From assembly GCF_039696035.1 (NCBI RefSeq), contig NZ_CP155567.1, forward strand, positions 3,715,001-3,779,000: DNA of 64,000 nt, written 5' to 3'. The translations under genes and the position numbers were made by a program. Below the pieces are notes generated by a model. The model was not told the DNA's origin and made no database searches. It saw only the letters and a program-made list of their open reading frames with translations. Shown piece by piece: positions 9,287-18,187 of this stretch; positions within the stretch are counted from its first letter, which is position 1; the number at the start of each line of letters is the position of its first letter. The stretch comes from Microbulbifer sp. SAOS-129_SWC (lineage in GTDB: Bacteria; Pseudomonadota; Gammaproteobacteria; Pseudomonadales; Cellvibrionaceae).

Positions 9287-10315
9287 ATGACCCTGCTGAT
9301 CAGAACCACTTCACTGACAGGTTTTATTGAACTGGTTACTCGACTTAACGGCAATCCCGAAACCCTGCTGCGCCGTTTCAATATCGATCCGATCAAAGTA
9401 CAGAATCTCGAAGGGGTACTCCCCTACCGCGCCAAGATCAATCTGATTGAAGAGGCCGCACGCGAACTGGAGTGCGTGGATTTCGGCCTGCGCCTTGCCC
9501 GGGAACAGGATCTGAAGATGTTCGGCTCCCTCGCCGCCGTCGCCCTGACGGCGCCGACCGTGGGCCAGGCACTGACAAAAATTATTCAGTACATGCAGTA
9601 CTACTCGCCCGGTCTGCAGATCAACCTCGACCCCACCGGTGACTCCAGCCAGTTCCTGTTCCGGTTTTCCGTACGCGAGCGGCAGCTCAACGCACGCCAG
9701 CACACCGAACTGACACTGGCACTGGCAAATAACGTGGTCAGGATGCTCCACGGCAACGATTTCCGTCCCGCCGCCGTTACCATGCAGGCCGAGGGCCCGC
9801 TGCCGCACAACCGCTACCGGGAAGTGTTCGACGCGCCGGTGTATTTCGGCTGCGACCACAACGCCCTGGTGCTCGACAAGCATCATCTCGAGCGACCGCT
9901 GGACGATCAGGACCCGGCGCTCAACCAGTTGCTGGGGGAATATATCAGCGATGCGCTGAAGCGCGAGCCGATGGACCTTCCCCACCAGGTCAGGCAGTTG
10001 ATTTACCGCCTGCTGCCAACACAGCGCTGCAACCTGCAAGAGGTATCCAACCAGCTGGGGCTGCACAAACGCACACTGCAACGTCGCCTCAGCGACCACG
10101 GGATCATTTTCGAGGATCTGCTCGACGAGATCCGCCGCGAGCGCGCCGACAGTTACATGGCCGAACCGGAAATACCGATGACGCAGATCGCCGCGCTGCT
10201 CGGCTACCGCGAACAGAGTTCCTTCAACCGCGCCTGCCGACGCTGGTTTGGGGTCACGCCGATGAAGAGACGCAACCAGGTGCAGACTTCTGCGCTGTGT
10301 GAAACCGAAAATTAA
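9287..10315 (+). CDS. AraC family transcriptional regulator (arabinose-binding-like N-terminal domain)
   Basis: The 342-residue protein has the two-part layout of OruR/ArgR-like AraC regulators. Residues about 20-210 form the Arabinose_bd-type ligand or dimer domain. The C-terminal 90 residues carry two helix-turn-helix motifs (NLQEVSNQLGLHKRTLQRRLSDHG and MTQIAALLGYREQSSFNRACRRWFGVTPMKRR, the latter matching the AraC signature). Such proteins usually activate a nearby or divergent catabolic gene. Here the upstream gene is a co-directional TonB receptor behind a terminator, and the downstream gene is cobO on the other strand, so no target is evident. Confidence 0.9.
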   Translation: MTLLIRTTSLTGFIELVTRLNGNPETLLRRFNIDPIKVQNLEGVLPYRAKINLIEEAARELECVDFGLRLAREQDLKMFGSLAAVALTAPTVGQALTKIIQYMQYYSPGLQINLDPTGDSSQFLFRFSVRERQLNARQHTELTLALANNVVRMLHGNDFRPAAVTMQAEGPLPHNRYREVFDAPVYFGCDHNALVLDKHHLERPLDDQDPALNQLLGEYISDALKREPMDLPHQVRQLIYRLLPTQRCNLQEVSNQLGLHKRTLQRRLSDHGIIFEDLLDEIRRERADSYMAEPEIPMTQIAALLGYREQSSFNRACRRWFGVTPMKRRNQVQTSALCETEN

Positions 10316-10325
10316 CGCCGCCGCG

Positions 10326-10952
10326 CTACCACTCGATACCCTTGCGTGCGGCGATACCGTCGGCAAATGCGTGCTTGAGCGCGCGCATCTCTGTCACCGT
10401 ATCCGCGGCCTCTTTCAGGTACTGCTTGGCCCCGCGCCCGGTCACAATCACCGTCTGTGCCGCTGGCCGCGCGGCGATTGCCTGTAGCACTTCCTCTCTG
10501 TCCAGCCAGTGGTAGTTGAGGGCGTACGTCAGCTCGTCCAGTACCACCAGGTAGACACTGTCGTCGGCGAGTGCCGCGCGCACCCGGTCCCACAGTGCCA
10601 GCGCGGCGGCCTTGTCCGCTTCGAAATCCTGGGTTTCCCAGGTGAAGTCGGTACCCATCTCATACCACTGCAGCGGGTAGCGGTCGGGCGGCAGCGCGCT
10701 CAACAGGTTTTTCTCACCGCACTCCCACGCGCCCTTGATAAACTGCGCCACCACCACGCTGTAGCCGTAGCCCAGCGCGCGGGTGGCGGTGCCCACCGCC
10801 GCGGTGGTCTTGCCCTTGCCGTCGCCGGTATAGAGGATAACGATACCGCGTTCTTCCAGCGCGCTCGCCACACCGGCATCGACAATTTCCTTGCGCGCCT
10901 GCATGCGCTTCTTGTGGCGTTGCTGTTTTGAAGAATCGTCCGATGGGGTCAT
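10326..10952 (-). CDS. cobO: Corrinoid adenosyltransferase (cob(I)yrinic acid a,c-diamide adenosyltransferase)
   Basis: This 208-residue protein is of the CobO/BtuR family. It transfers the adenosyl group of ATP to reduced corrinoid, giving adenosylcobalamin, in the cytoplasm. The P-loop is GDGKGKTT (about residues 43-50) and the acidic motif VVLDELTYAL follows at about 137-146. The basic N-terminal segment (KKRMQARKEIV) is also typical. It lies 76 bases downstream of btuB on the same strand with no terminator between, so it probably shares the riboswitch-controlled transcript. Together with btuB and btuFCD it suggests scavenging and adenosylation of imported corrinoids; no de novo cobalamin genes are in the window. 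Confidence 0.93.
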   Translation of the reverse strand: MTPSDDSSKQQRHKKRMQARKEIVDAGVASALEERGIVILYTGDGKGKTTAAVGTATRALGYGYSVVVAQFIKGAWECGEKNLLSALPPDRYPLQWYEMGTDFTWETQDFEADKAAALALWDRVRAALADDSVYLVVLDELTYALNYHWLDREEVLQAIAARPAAQTVIVTGRGAKQYLKEAADTVTEMRALKHAFADGIAARKGIEW

Positions 10953-11028
10953 GGCGGTCTGGCTCTGCGATCACTGGGATGGGAACACGGGCGCGGCCGG
11001 TGGCTGCACCCGCGGGAGACACCGAAGG

Positions 11029-12873
11029 TTACAGGGTCAACTGCACACCTGCATAGACTGCCGCGCCGGCAGTGTTATATCCGGCGACTTCACGATAATC
11101 CTCGTCCAGCAGGTTTTCGCCGCGCAGGGTCAGGCGCACGGAATCAGACAACCGATAAGCAGCATTGATATCCAGCTTGTCGTAATCATCGAGCTGCAGC
11201 GCCGGACCGCCCCAGGCGGGATTCGGGCTCAGCCGGTCGGCCACCCGCTGCCAGTTGCCATTGATGCTGAGGCGATCCCCGAGCAGCCGATAGGTCAGCC
11301 CCAGGTTCGCTACCCGCTGCGGTACCTGCAGGCGCTGCGCGCCGGCGGTATTCACGGCATCCAGCCAGGTACCGTTCAGGGACCAGGAAAGCGCCGGGCT
11401 GAAATCTCCCCCGAGGGAAAGCTCCAGGCCTTGCGATTCGCTCTCGCCGTTATCCTGGGCGTAGGCGCCCCAGGTGCCGAGCGTATAGTCGTAGACGATG
11501 GCATCGGTCACCTGCTGGTTGAAATAGGTGGCTTCAACCCGCAGCAGCGCCGCCAGCTGGTAATCCAGCCCCAGCTCGTAACCGCGGCTGCTTTCCGGGC
11601 TGACCGCGGCGACGTCCTCGGCGATGTTATAGGCCACCTCATAGGGGCTGGGTGCGCGATAGCCGGTGCCGTAACTGGCGCGGTATTTTAGCTGCTGACT
11701 GTCGCCCAGCAGTACCGGGTAGGCTGCGGACACACGCCAGCTGTTGTGGTTTTCGCTATCCAGTCGGTCGCGTCGGTAACCGACGGTGTAGTAGACACGT
11801 TCAGCAAGATTGCCGTTCCACTCGGTAAACAGGCCGAGGCTGTCCAGGTCCTGTTTGCTCGCCGCTGCGGCGAAATCCTGCCGCTCCAGCTCCGCACCCC
11901 ACACCAGTTGGCCGCCCGCCACTGCGCTATTGCCGACATAATTGGCTTCCGCAATTGCACCGTCGACCGCGTAACTGCTCTCCCCCTGCGACAGGCTGTC
12001 ACGGGTGATTTCCTGTCGCGCAACCGAGACGCGGTGCGCGGTTTTGCCGCGCTGGTAATTGCCCGCCAGCCGGTAACTGGTCTGGTTGAATTTATCCAGG
12101 CAGTCATTGGTGGTGACGAAGCCGGCATAGCAGCCGTCAAACTCCGACTCGGTATCGGTGCGGCGCACCTGCCCCTCCACGTCGAATGTGTCACTGAACT
12201 GGTAACCCAGTCGCGCGGAACCGGTGAAGTTTTCGTAACCGTCGCGCTCGCCGCTGCTGTCACTCACGCGACTGTTGAAGCCGTCATTGCGGAAATCGGC
12301 GAGATTGATGCGGTAATCCCAGCGCTCGGATTGCCCGCCGAGATCGGCATTGACCTGCTGTGTTCCGTAACGGCCGGCCTCCACGCCAAGCTGTGCCTGC
12401 AGCGGTTCGCGGCTTTTTTTACTCACAATATTGATCACACCGCCGGCACCGGCGCCGTACATCATGCCCTGCGGCCCCCTGAGTATCTCGATGCGCTCGA
12501 TATCGTCGGCCAGCAGGTGCTGGAGCTGCGCCGCCACCTGGGTATTGGTGGGGTCGGCAATGTTGACGCCGTCGAGCAGCACCAGTGTGCGGAAACCGCT
12601 CTCGCCGCGCAGATACACGTTGCTGACCTTGCCGGTGCCGCCGTTGTTGCTGACCGACACCCCGGGCAATGTGCGGATCACATCCAGCAGGCTGGCGTAT
12701 CCGAGGCGCTCGATATCGGCTTTTGTGACGACGGAAATGGATACGCCGCTGTGGGCTTTGGGTATTTCGACCCGGTTGCCGGTAACAACCAGCTGTTCGA
12801 GCTCATCGGCCGCCAGTGACGCAACAGGCTGGCACGCGGCAGCAATCGCTACTGCCACACAGGTTTTTTTCAT
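11029..12873 (-). CDS. btuB: TonB-dependent vitamin B12 receptor
   Basis: I place the start at the ATG at 12873 (MKKTCVAV), giving 614 residues and a proper signal peptide ending SLAA. A longer reading frame exists, but its extra residues are not signal-like. The TonB box region is ELEQLVVTGNR, followed by a plug (IERIEILRGPQGMMYGAGAGGVINIVSKK) and a barrel with BtuB-like ends (LRGENLLDEDYREVAGYN, then VYAGVQLTL). BtuB moves cobalamin across the outer membrane. The assignment is supported by a cobalamin riboswitch in the leader, cobO downstream and btuFCD just upstream on the same strand. Confidence 0.93.
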   Translation of the reverse strand: MKKTCVAVAIAAACQPVASLAADELEQLVVTGNRVEIPKAHSGVSISVVTKADIERLGYASLLDVIRTLPGVSVSNNGGTGKVSNVYLRGESGFRTLVLLDGVNIADPTNTQVAAQLQHLLADDIERIEILRGPQGMMYGAGAGGVINIVSKKSREPLQAQLGVEAGRYGTQQVNADLGGQSERWDYRINLADFRNDGFNSRVSDSSGERDGYENFTGSARLGYQFSDTFDVEGQVRRTDTESEFDGCYAGFVTTNDCLDKFNQTSYRLAGNYQRGKTAHRVSVARQEITRDSLSQGESSYAVDGAIAEANYVGNSAVAGGQLVWGAELERQDFAAAASKQDLDSLGLFTEWNGNLAERVYYTVGYRRDRLDSENHNSWRVSAAYPVLLGDSQQLKYRASYGTGYRAPSPYEVAYNIAEDVAAVSPESSRGYELGLDYQLAALLRVEATYFNQQVTDAIVYDYTLGTWGAYAQDNGESESQGLELSLGGDFSPALSWSLNGTWLDAVNTAGAQRLQVPQRVANLGLTYRLLGDRLSINGNWQRVADRLSPNPAWGGPALQLDDYDKLDINAAYRLSDSVRLTLRGENLLDEDYREVAGYNTAGAAVYAGVQLTL

Positions 12874-13044
12874 GGTGATTCCCCAATCTCGTTCTAAATT
12901 AGAAAGTAACGATGGATTGAGGGAGGGTGAGTGCAATCGGTGCGGACAACGGGAAATACTAAAAAGGAATCTTCAGCACGGCCCTTCACACAGACCAGAC
13001 AAAGCCCTCCGCTTTATCCTCGAATCCGGACGTAGTCCGGACAA

Positions 13045-13210
13045 TCACCGAGGGCCGGTATCGGGCTTATCGATTCTCCACAGGAAAAATCGAATCACCG
13101 TTGCGGGGGCAGCGCCGGAATATGCCGAAAAAAGCGGCTCACCGGACTTCCCGTTTACCCCAGCCAAGCGCCTGATTAACAGGTAAAAGGCACTGCTGGG
13201 CACCCAGGGC
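13045..13210 (-). promoter_or_regulatory. Cobalamin riboswitch in the btuB leader
   Basis: Read on the minus strand, the leader carries the conserved aptamer elements in order: GGTGCC (13204-13199), GTAAACGGGAAGTCCGGTGA (about 13156-13137), the B12 box CCGGCGCTGCCCCCGCAACG (13118-13099) and a 3' AGCCCGATACCGGCC closing segment (about 13068-13054). A short perfect hairpin (TCCGGAC/GTCCGGA, 13025-13041) follows and may belong to the expression platform. About 150 bases separate it from the btuB start. There is no obvious T-tract terminator, so control is more likely at translation. It should switch btuB-cobO off when adenosylcobalamin is plentiful. Confidence 0.93.
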
Positions 13211-13290
13211 GGCGGAGAGTATAGCAGTGGATCAACGCCGGGAGAAAACGGAACAACACAAAAACCACCCGACGCCTAGATGCGAAGACG

Positions 13291-13395
13291 CTGTTGCCGG
13301 GGGCTGTTTACCAGACCTTACGCGGCCATGGATGGCCGTGTAGAGCGTACAGGGATGTATACACAGCGTGTCTGGCAAACAGTCCCCGGTAACAG
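13291..13395. repeat. Long-hairpin dispersed repeat, copy 1
   Basis: Two 26-base arms (13291-13316 and 13370-13395) are inverted repeats with three mismatches. They enclose a 53-base core that contains the palindrome GGCCATGGATGGCC and ends GCGT. A second element at 33032-33145 has an almost parallel core but different, longer arms that again pair with each other. This copy sits between the end of btuD and the btuB leader. It does not resemble a coding gene, and it has no transposase or obvious target duplication. Confidence 0.85.
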
Positions 13396-13422
13396 GGTCG
13401 CCACTGAATAGGTCAACGGGGC

Positions 13423-14193
13423 TCAAATCAAGTCCAGCGGCACAAAATCCGCCACGCCATTGCGCCAGCGAAACTCACAACTGATGCCATAGACATCACC
13501 GATCAGCGCCGGGGTGAATACATCCTCGGGTGCGCCCTGGGCGCGCAGGCGCCCGTCCTGCAACAGCAGTACCCGATCGCAGAAGCGCGCCGCCAGCGCC
13601 AGGTCGTGCAGCGCCAATATCACTGTCTTGCCGGCGTCGGCCACCCTGCGGAAGTTGTGCATCAGTTGCAGCTGGTGGCGGATATCCAGCGCGGCGCTGG
13701 GCTCGTCGGCGATCAACAGCGGCGCCTCGCCGACCAGCAACCGCGCCAACTGCACGCGGCGCAGCTCGCCGCCGGACAGCTCCGTCACCGGCCGCTGTGC
13801 CAGCACGCCGGCATCCACCAGCTGCAGTGCCGTGTCGATGCGCTCGCTATCGCCGTCGCGGCGCCCCCAGGGCAGCAGTCCCAGCGCCACCATATCCGCC
13901 GCCGCAAGGCTCCAGGCCGGTGTCTCCGCCTGCGGCAGGTAAGCGCACAGCCGCGCCCGTTCTGCCGCGGGAATGCGCTGCGTATCGCGGCCGTCGAAGC
14001 GCAGCGCACCGGATGTCGGCGACAATATGCCGGCGAGAATTTCCAGCAGCGTGCTCTTGCCGGCGCCATTGGGGCCGACTATCGCAGTCAGTTCCCCCGG
14101 GTGGAACACGCAGCGGAGTTCGTCGAGAACCCGGCGGCCACCGCGCTTCAGGGACAGCTGTTCACAGGTGATTTCCACAGGCTCTCGCTTCAC
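13423..14193 (-). CDS. btuD: ABC transporter ATP-binding protein, vitamin B12/siderophore type
   Basis: The apparent open frame extends into the permease gene in another frame; the real protein starts near the GTG at 14193, overlapping the permease stop by four bases (GTGA). It has about 256 residues. Walker A is GPNGAGKST (about 40-48), the signature LSGGE is at about 139-143 and Walker B with the D-loop is IADEPSAALD. It is closest to the BtuD/FecE/HmuV group that drives FecCD-type permeases. A second GTG at 14178 is an alternative start. With btuC and btuF it completes an inner-membrane importer; the neighbouring B12 genes make cobalamin the likely substrate. Confidence 0.88.
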   Translation of the reverse strand: MKREPVEITCEQLSLKRGGRRVLDELRCVFHPGELTAIVGPNGAGKSTLLEILAGILSPTSGALRFDGRDTQRIPAAERARLCAYLPQAETPAWSLAAADMVALGLLPWGRRDGDSERIDTALQLVDAGVLAQRPVTELSGGELRRVQLARLLVGEAPLLIADEPSAALDIRHQLQLMHNFRRVADAGKTVILALHDLALAARFCDRVLLLQDGRLRAQGAPEDVFTPALIGDVYGISCEFRWRNGVADFVPLDLI

Positions 14194-15224
14194 AGGCTTC
14201 GCCCCCGCCGCGCACTGACAATCAGCCAGAAAAAGAAGGGCGCGCCGATAAACGCGGTCACCGCGCCGATGCGCAGCTCCTGCGCCCCGACAAAATTGAC
14301 CACCAGAATATCCGCCAGCAACAGCAGCAGTGCCCCGGCCAGGGCGCTGGCCCACAGCAGCCGGCCCGGGTCGCGCCGCACCAGCGGCCGCACCAGGTGC
14401 GGTACCACGAGGCCGACAAAGCCGATGGTACCGGCCACCGCCACCGCCGCCCCCACCGCCGCGGCGATTCCCAGCAGCACCAGCAACGGGTAGCGCTTGC
14501 CGCGAAAGCCCAGCGATGCCGCACTGGCCTCGCCCAGCGACAGCGCGCGCAGGTAATTGCGCGCGGCAAACAGCAGCAACGCGCCGAACAGGATAAACGG
14601 CAGCGCCAGCAGCAGCTGGTCCCAGCCGCGGTTGGCCAGCGACCCCAGCAGCCAGAAGACAATCTCCTGCATCGCAAACATGCTCGGCGCGTAATTCAGG
14701 GCCAGCGCCATCAACGCCGACAGAAATGCATTGATCGCCACCCCCGCCAGCACCAGGCGGCTGGCACTGGCACCGCGCCCGGCCAGCAACCACACACACA
14801 GCACCGCGGCAAAGGCACCGGCCATCGCCAACAGCGGCAACAGCCAGCCCGACTGCCAGGCCGCGCCCCAGAACCCCTGCAGGGAAAATCCGTAGTAGAG
14901 CAGCACTATCGCCGCCAGCGCCGCGCCGCTGCTCACCCCCAGCAGCGCCGGCTCCGCCAGCGGGTTGCGCAGCATGCCCTGCATCGCCGCGCCGCCCATG
15001 CCCAGCGCCGCACCGACCAGAATCGCCAGCAGCGCGCGCGGCAGGCGCAGCTGCCACAGGATCACCGCATCGCTGGCCTCGCTGTGCCAGCCGCGGGCGA
15101 TGGCATTGGCCAGATCGATGGGCACCGGCCCGCTGGCCAGCGCCGCGAGCAGCGCCAGCGGCAGTGCCAGCGCCAGCGCCAGCAGCGCCCAGCCAGCGCG
15201 GTTATCGGGAAGACGGAATGCCAA
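14190..15224 (-). CDS. btuC: FecCD-type ABC transporter permease, probably for vitamin B12
   Basis: The 344-residue protein is almost entirely hydrophobic, consistent with about ten membrane helices of the BtuC/FecCD family. Recognisable family segments include LRLPRALLAILVGAALGMGG, AAMQGMLRNPLAEPALLGVS and GTIGFVGLVVPHLVRPLVR, the last corresponding to the cytoplasmic contact with the ATPase. The start overlaps the end of the binding-protein gene by 23 bases and the stop overlaps the ATPase start, so the three genes form one translationally coupled unit. Substrate assignment rests on the adjacent btuB riboswitch operon and not on residues in this protein. Confidence 0.88.
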   Translation of the reverse strand: MAFRLPDNRAGWALLALALALPLALLAALASGPVPIDLANAIARGWHSEASDAVILWQLRLPRALLAILVGAALGMGGAAMQGMLRNPLAEPALLGVSSGAALAAIVLLYYGFSLQGFWGAAWQSGWLLPLLAMAGAFAAVLCVWLLAGRGASASRLVLAGVAINAFLSALMALALNYAPSMFAMQEIVFWLLGSLANRGWDQLLLALPFILFGALLLFAARNYLRALSLGEASAASLGFRGKRYPLLVLLGIAAAVGAAVAVAGTIGFVGLVVPHLVRPLVRRDPGRLLWASALAGALLLLLADILVVNFVGAQELRIGAVTAFIGAPFFFWLIVSARRGRSL

Positions 15225-16038
15225 GGGACTCTCTCTTTTTTTCGAGCTGTTGCAGAACGTCGCTCGCCACCAGCGCCGGACAGTAACCCAGCGCCGCTGG
15301 CAGGGTAAACGTGCGGCCGCTGTCGATATAGCGGCGGATCACCGGGTGGCGCTCGGCCAGGTGCGCCAGGGCGAAGTCGTTGTCGCCGCCGTAGAGCACC
15401 AGCAGATCCGGCTGCGCGGCGATCACTTCTTCCAGGCTGACCCGGCGCAGCTGCTTGGTGCCATCGGCCGCGCCGAGGTTCTTGAAGCCGGCGCGCTCGA
15501 GCAGCTGGTGTTCGAGCATGCCGCTGCCGTAGGTAATATTGTTGGCGGACAGGATCAGCGCCGTGGCCCGCGCCGGCGATTCCGCCGATGGTTGCGGCTG
15601 CGCCAGCACCTGTTGCAGCTGCGCTTTTTCCGCCGCCAGGCGGGGAATATCGCCCAGTGCACTCTGCAGCGCATCCAGTTGCTGCACCAGCTGCTGAAGA
15701 CTGTAGGCATCGGGAATGTCCACCACCCTCACGCCCAGGTCACGCAACCGCCGCGCCGCGCGCTGCGCGCCGTACTGGCCGACCAGCACCAGATCCGGAT
15801 GCAGGCGCAGCAGCTCCTCGGCGCGACCGCGGTTCAGGTAAATGCCCTCTGGCAACGGCGCCGAGCGGTAGTGGTCGTCGGCGGACAGCCAGGTGACCGA
15901 GACGATCCTGTCCGGCGCGACCCAGTTCAGCAGTATCTGGTCGATGCACAGGTTCAGGGAGGCGATGTGGGACTGGGCCGCGGCCGGAAGCGCAACCGCC
16001 AGCAGAAGGAGGGAGAGGATCCGGGGTATAAAGACCAT
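15202..16038 (-). CDS. btuF: Periplasmic cobalamin-binding protein of the ABC importer
   Basis: The start is placed at the ATG at 16038, giving 278 residues with a good signal peptide (MVFIPRILSLLLLAVALPAAAQ). The long upstream extension of the frame is not protein-like. The mature part is a class III binding protein (two lobes joined by a helix) with RIVSVTWLSADDHYRS, ELLRLHPDLVLVGQYG and EEVIAAQPDLLVLYG, as in BtuF/FhuD-like proteins. It would hand corrinoid to the BtuC-BtuD complex. No riboswitch is visible in the 160 bases before it, unlike btuB, so this operon seems separately controlled. Confidence 0.85.
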   Translation of the reverse strand: MVFIPRILSLLLLAVALPAAAQSHIASLNLCIDQILLNWVAPDRIVSVTWLSADDHYRSAPLPEGIYLNRGRAEELLRLHPDLVLVGQYGAQRAARRLRDLGVRVVDIPDAYSLQQLVQQLDALQSALGDIPRLAAEKAQLQQVLAQPQPSAESPARATALILSANNITYGSGMLEHQLLERAGFKNLGAADGTKQLRRVSLEEVIAAQPDLLVLYGGDNDFALAHLAERHPVIRRYIDSGRTFTLPAALGYCPALVASDVLQQLEKKRESLGIPSSR

Positions 16039-16198
16039 TGCTACGTTGGCGTCCTGGGCTGGCGGGTGCCGGCGGCCCCCGGCGATGGGAGCAGGGCGCG
16101 GCCAGCATACCCGCAAACAACGGGTGAATCCAAACCGGCCCGTCAGCGCATCATACCGGCAACAACAAGCACTATTTGCACTGCACCTGGAGTACACA

Positions 16199-16582
16199 AT
16201 GAACGAAGACACGCTCGAGCTACTGGTTCCCTTCGCCTTTTTCCTGCTGATCGGCGCATCACTGTGGATGGTATTGCACTTTCGCGCACGCAAAGCGCTG
16301 GAAATCCAGCAAACGGTGCGTATGGCCCTGGATAAAGGTATCGAACTGACACCGGAACTGCTCGAACATCTGGGCGCCGACAACCGGCCGCACCCGCAAC
16401 AGGATCTGCGCAACAGCATTGCCTGGATCATGGTCGCCGCCGGCATCGCCCTGTTCGGTTTTTGCATCCCCGACCCGAGTCACAGCGCGTTCAAGGCGCT
16501 GCTGGGCATCGCCGCCCTGCCCCTGGCTGTTGGTCTCGGCTACCTCGCCATGTATCGGGTTGCCGACCGCCAGCTGGCCTGA
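16199..16582 (+). CDS. Small two-helix membrane protein (DUF6249-like)
   Basis: The start ATG at 16199 is chosen because GGAG lies 8 bases upstream; the longer frame that reaches it has no credible N-terminus. The 127-residue product has a membrane helix at about 7-27, a cytoplasmic linker with QQTVRMALDKGIELTPELLEHLG, and two further hydrophobic segments (about 75-95 and 98-115). The linker motif (a promoted helix followed by G-x-x-L-T-P-E-L) is what I associate with the DUF6249 family, often found beside ECF sigma factor genes. No sigma factor is present here. The function is unknown. Confidence 0.7.
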   Translation: MNEDTLELLVPFAFFLLIGASLWMVLHFRARKALEIQQTVRMALDKGIELTPELLEHLGADNRPHPQQDLRNSIAWIMVAAGIALFGFCIPDPSHSAFKALLGIAALPLAVGLGYLAMYRVADRQLA

Positions 16583-16615
16583 GCCCGCCCCTACCGGGGT
16601 GGCCGGGGCGCGCGC

Positions 16616-18010
16616 TCAATCCATATCAATCGCCGCCAGCGCCTCGGCCAGGGTTTTCACCGGCACCATTTCCATGCCGTCGATATCGTTTTTCAGGCGA
16701 TTGGCGGCCGGGACTATGGCCTTGCGGAAACCGTGCTTGGCCGCCTCGCGCAGGCGCTCCTGACCGGAGGGCACCGGGCGTATCTCTCCGGCCAGGCCCA
16801 CTTCGCCAAATACCATCAGGTCGCGGGCCAGCGCGCGGTTGCGGAAACTGGACACCACCGCCAGCAGCAGGGTCAGGTCGGCGCTGGTCTCCATCACCTT
16901 GACCCCGCCAACCACATTGATAAATACATCCTGGTCGCCCACCAATACGCCGCCGTGGCGGTGCAGCACCGCCAGCAGCATGTTCAGGCGGTTCTGGTCC
17001 AGGCCCACGGCCACCCGGCGCGGGTTGCCGAGGCTGCTGTCGTCCACCAGCGCCTGCAGCTCCACTAAAAGCGGCCGTGTGCCCTCCCATACGGACGTCA
17101 CCACCGAGCCGGCCGCCACCTCCTCGGCGCGCTGCAGGAAGATCGCCGAGGGGTTGGAAACTTCTTTCAGGCCCTGTTCGGTCATCGCGAACACGCCCAG
17201 CTCATTGACCGCGCCGAAGCGGTTCTTGTGCGCGCGCAGGGTGCGGAAGCGGGAATCGTGGGTGCCTTCCAGCAATACCGAGCAGTCGATGATGTGCTCC
17301 AGTACCTTGGGGCCGGCGAGGCTGCCGTCCTTGGTGACGTGGCCGACCAGAATCAGGGCGGTGCCGGTCTGCTTGGCGAAGCGGGTCAGGTAGGCGGCAC
17401 TTTCGCGTACTTGCGCGACGGAACCGGGGGCCGACTGCACATCGGACATATGCATCACCTGGATGGAATCCACCACCATCACCCGCGGTTTCACGTCTTT
17501 GGCCACCAGGCAGATGCGCTCCACATCGGTCTCGCTGAGCATCTGCAGATCGTCGGCCGGCAGCCCCAGGCGCTTGGCGCGCATGGCCACCTGTTGCAGG
17601 GATTCCTCACCGGTGATGTACAGCGCCGGCATGCTGCGCGCCAGGTGGCACAGGGTCTGCAGCAGAATCGTGGACTTGCCGGCGCCCGGGTGGCCGCCGA
17701 TCAACACCACCGATCCGGGCACCAGGCCGCCACCGAGCACCCGGTCCAGCTCGGCGGCGTTGGTGGGGATGCGCGGCAGCTCGCTGAGATCGATCTCCGA
17801 GAGTTTCTGCACCTTGCCGGCACCGGCGGCGCCGGCATAGCCGGCCTCGGCGTCGGTGAAGTTGGCCGCGCGGCTGTCCTTGTGATCCGGCCCCAGGCGC
17901 ACTTCGCTGAGGCTGTTCCAGGTGCCGCAGGCGCTGCACTGGCCGGCCCACTTGCTGTAGTCGGCGCCGCACTCGTTGCAGACATAGGCGGTTTTGCGTT
18001 TTGTGGCCAA
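16616..18010 (-). CDS. radA: DNA repair protein RadA
   Basis: The 464-residue protein has the full RadA layout. A C4 zinc finger lies at Cys11, Cys14, Cys25 and Cys28. The RecA-like ATPase core has Walker A GGHPGAGKST (about 105-114), the RadA-specific KNRFG motif is at about 262-266, and a Lon-protease-like C-terminal domain follows. RadA is a hexameric helicase that promotes branch migration during recombinational repair. It is a single gene convergent with the small membrane protein gene upstream of it in the window. The length is normal for the family. Confidence 0.97.
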   Translation of the reverse strand: MATKRKTAYVCNECGADYSKWAGQCSACGTWNSLSEVRLGPDHKDSRAANFTDAEAGYAGAAGAGKVQKLSEIDLSELPRIPTNAAELDRVLGGGLVPGSVVLIGGHPGAGKSTILLQTLCHLARSMPALYITGEESLQQVAMRAKRLGLPADDLQMLSETDVERICLVAKDVKPRVMVVDSIQVMHMSDVQSAPGSVAQVRESAAYLTRFAKQTGTALILVGHVTKDGSLAGPKVLEHIIDCSVLLEGTHDSRFRTLRAHKNRFGAVNELGVFAMTEQGLKEVSNPSAIFLQRAEEVAAGSVVTSVWEGTRPLLVELQALVDDSSLGNPRRVAVGLDQNRLNMLLAVLHRHGGVLVGDQDVFINVVGGVKVMETSADLTLLLAVVSSFRNRALARDLMVFGEVGLAGEIRPVPSGQERLREAAKHGFRKAIVPAANRLKNDIDGMEMVPVKTLAEALAAIDMD

Positions 18011-18187
18011 AGCCGGGCTCCCCCGTCATAAATCTCACTGAAAAACTGCGGCACAGTTTACCGCGTATCGGGGGCCACCGGCCAAACTCCCGGAGTCGGG
18101 CGACGGCCCGGAATGGGTGAGCAATGAAAAGGAACGGATGACAAACAACAGTGGCGCTGATCCGGATGTGCGCCGGTGTGTTATCTT

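Noticed and set aside
14194..15057. Extension of btuD into a 544-residue fusion protein
   Set aside because: The extra N-terminal residues are a shadow of btuC in another frame; the ATPase domain begins right at the GTGA overlap.
16039..16198. Possible second cobalamin riboswitch before btuF
   Set aside because: No B12 box or GGGAA-x-x-x-GGTG element is found on either strand.
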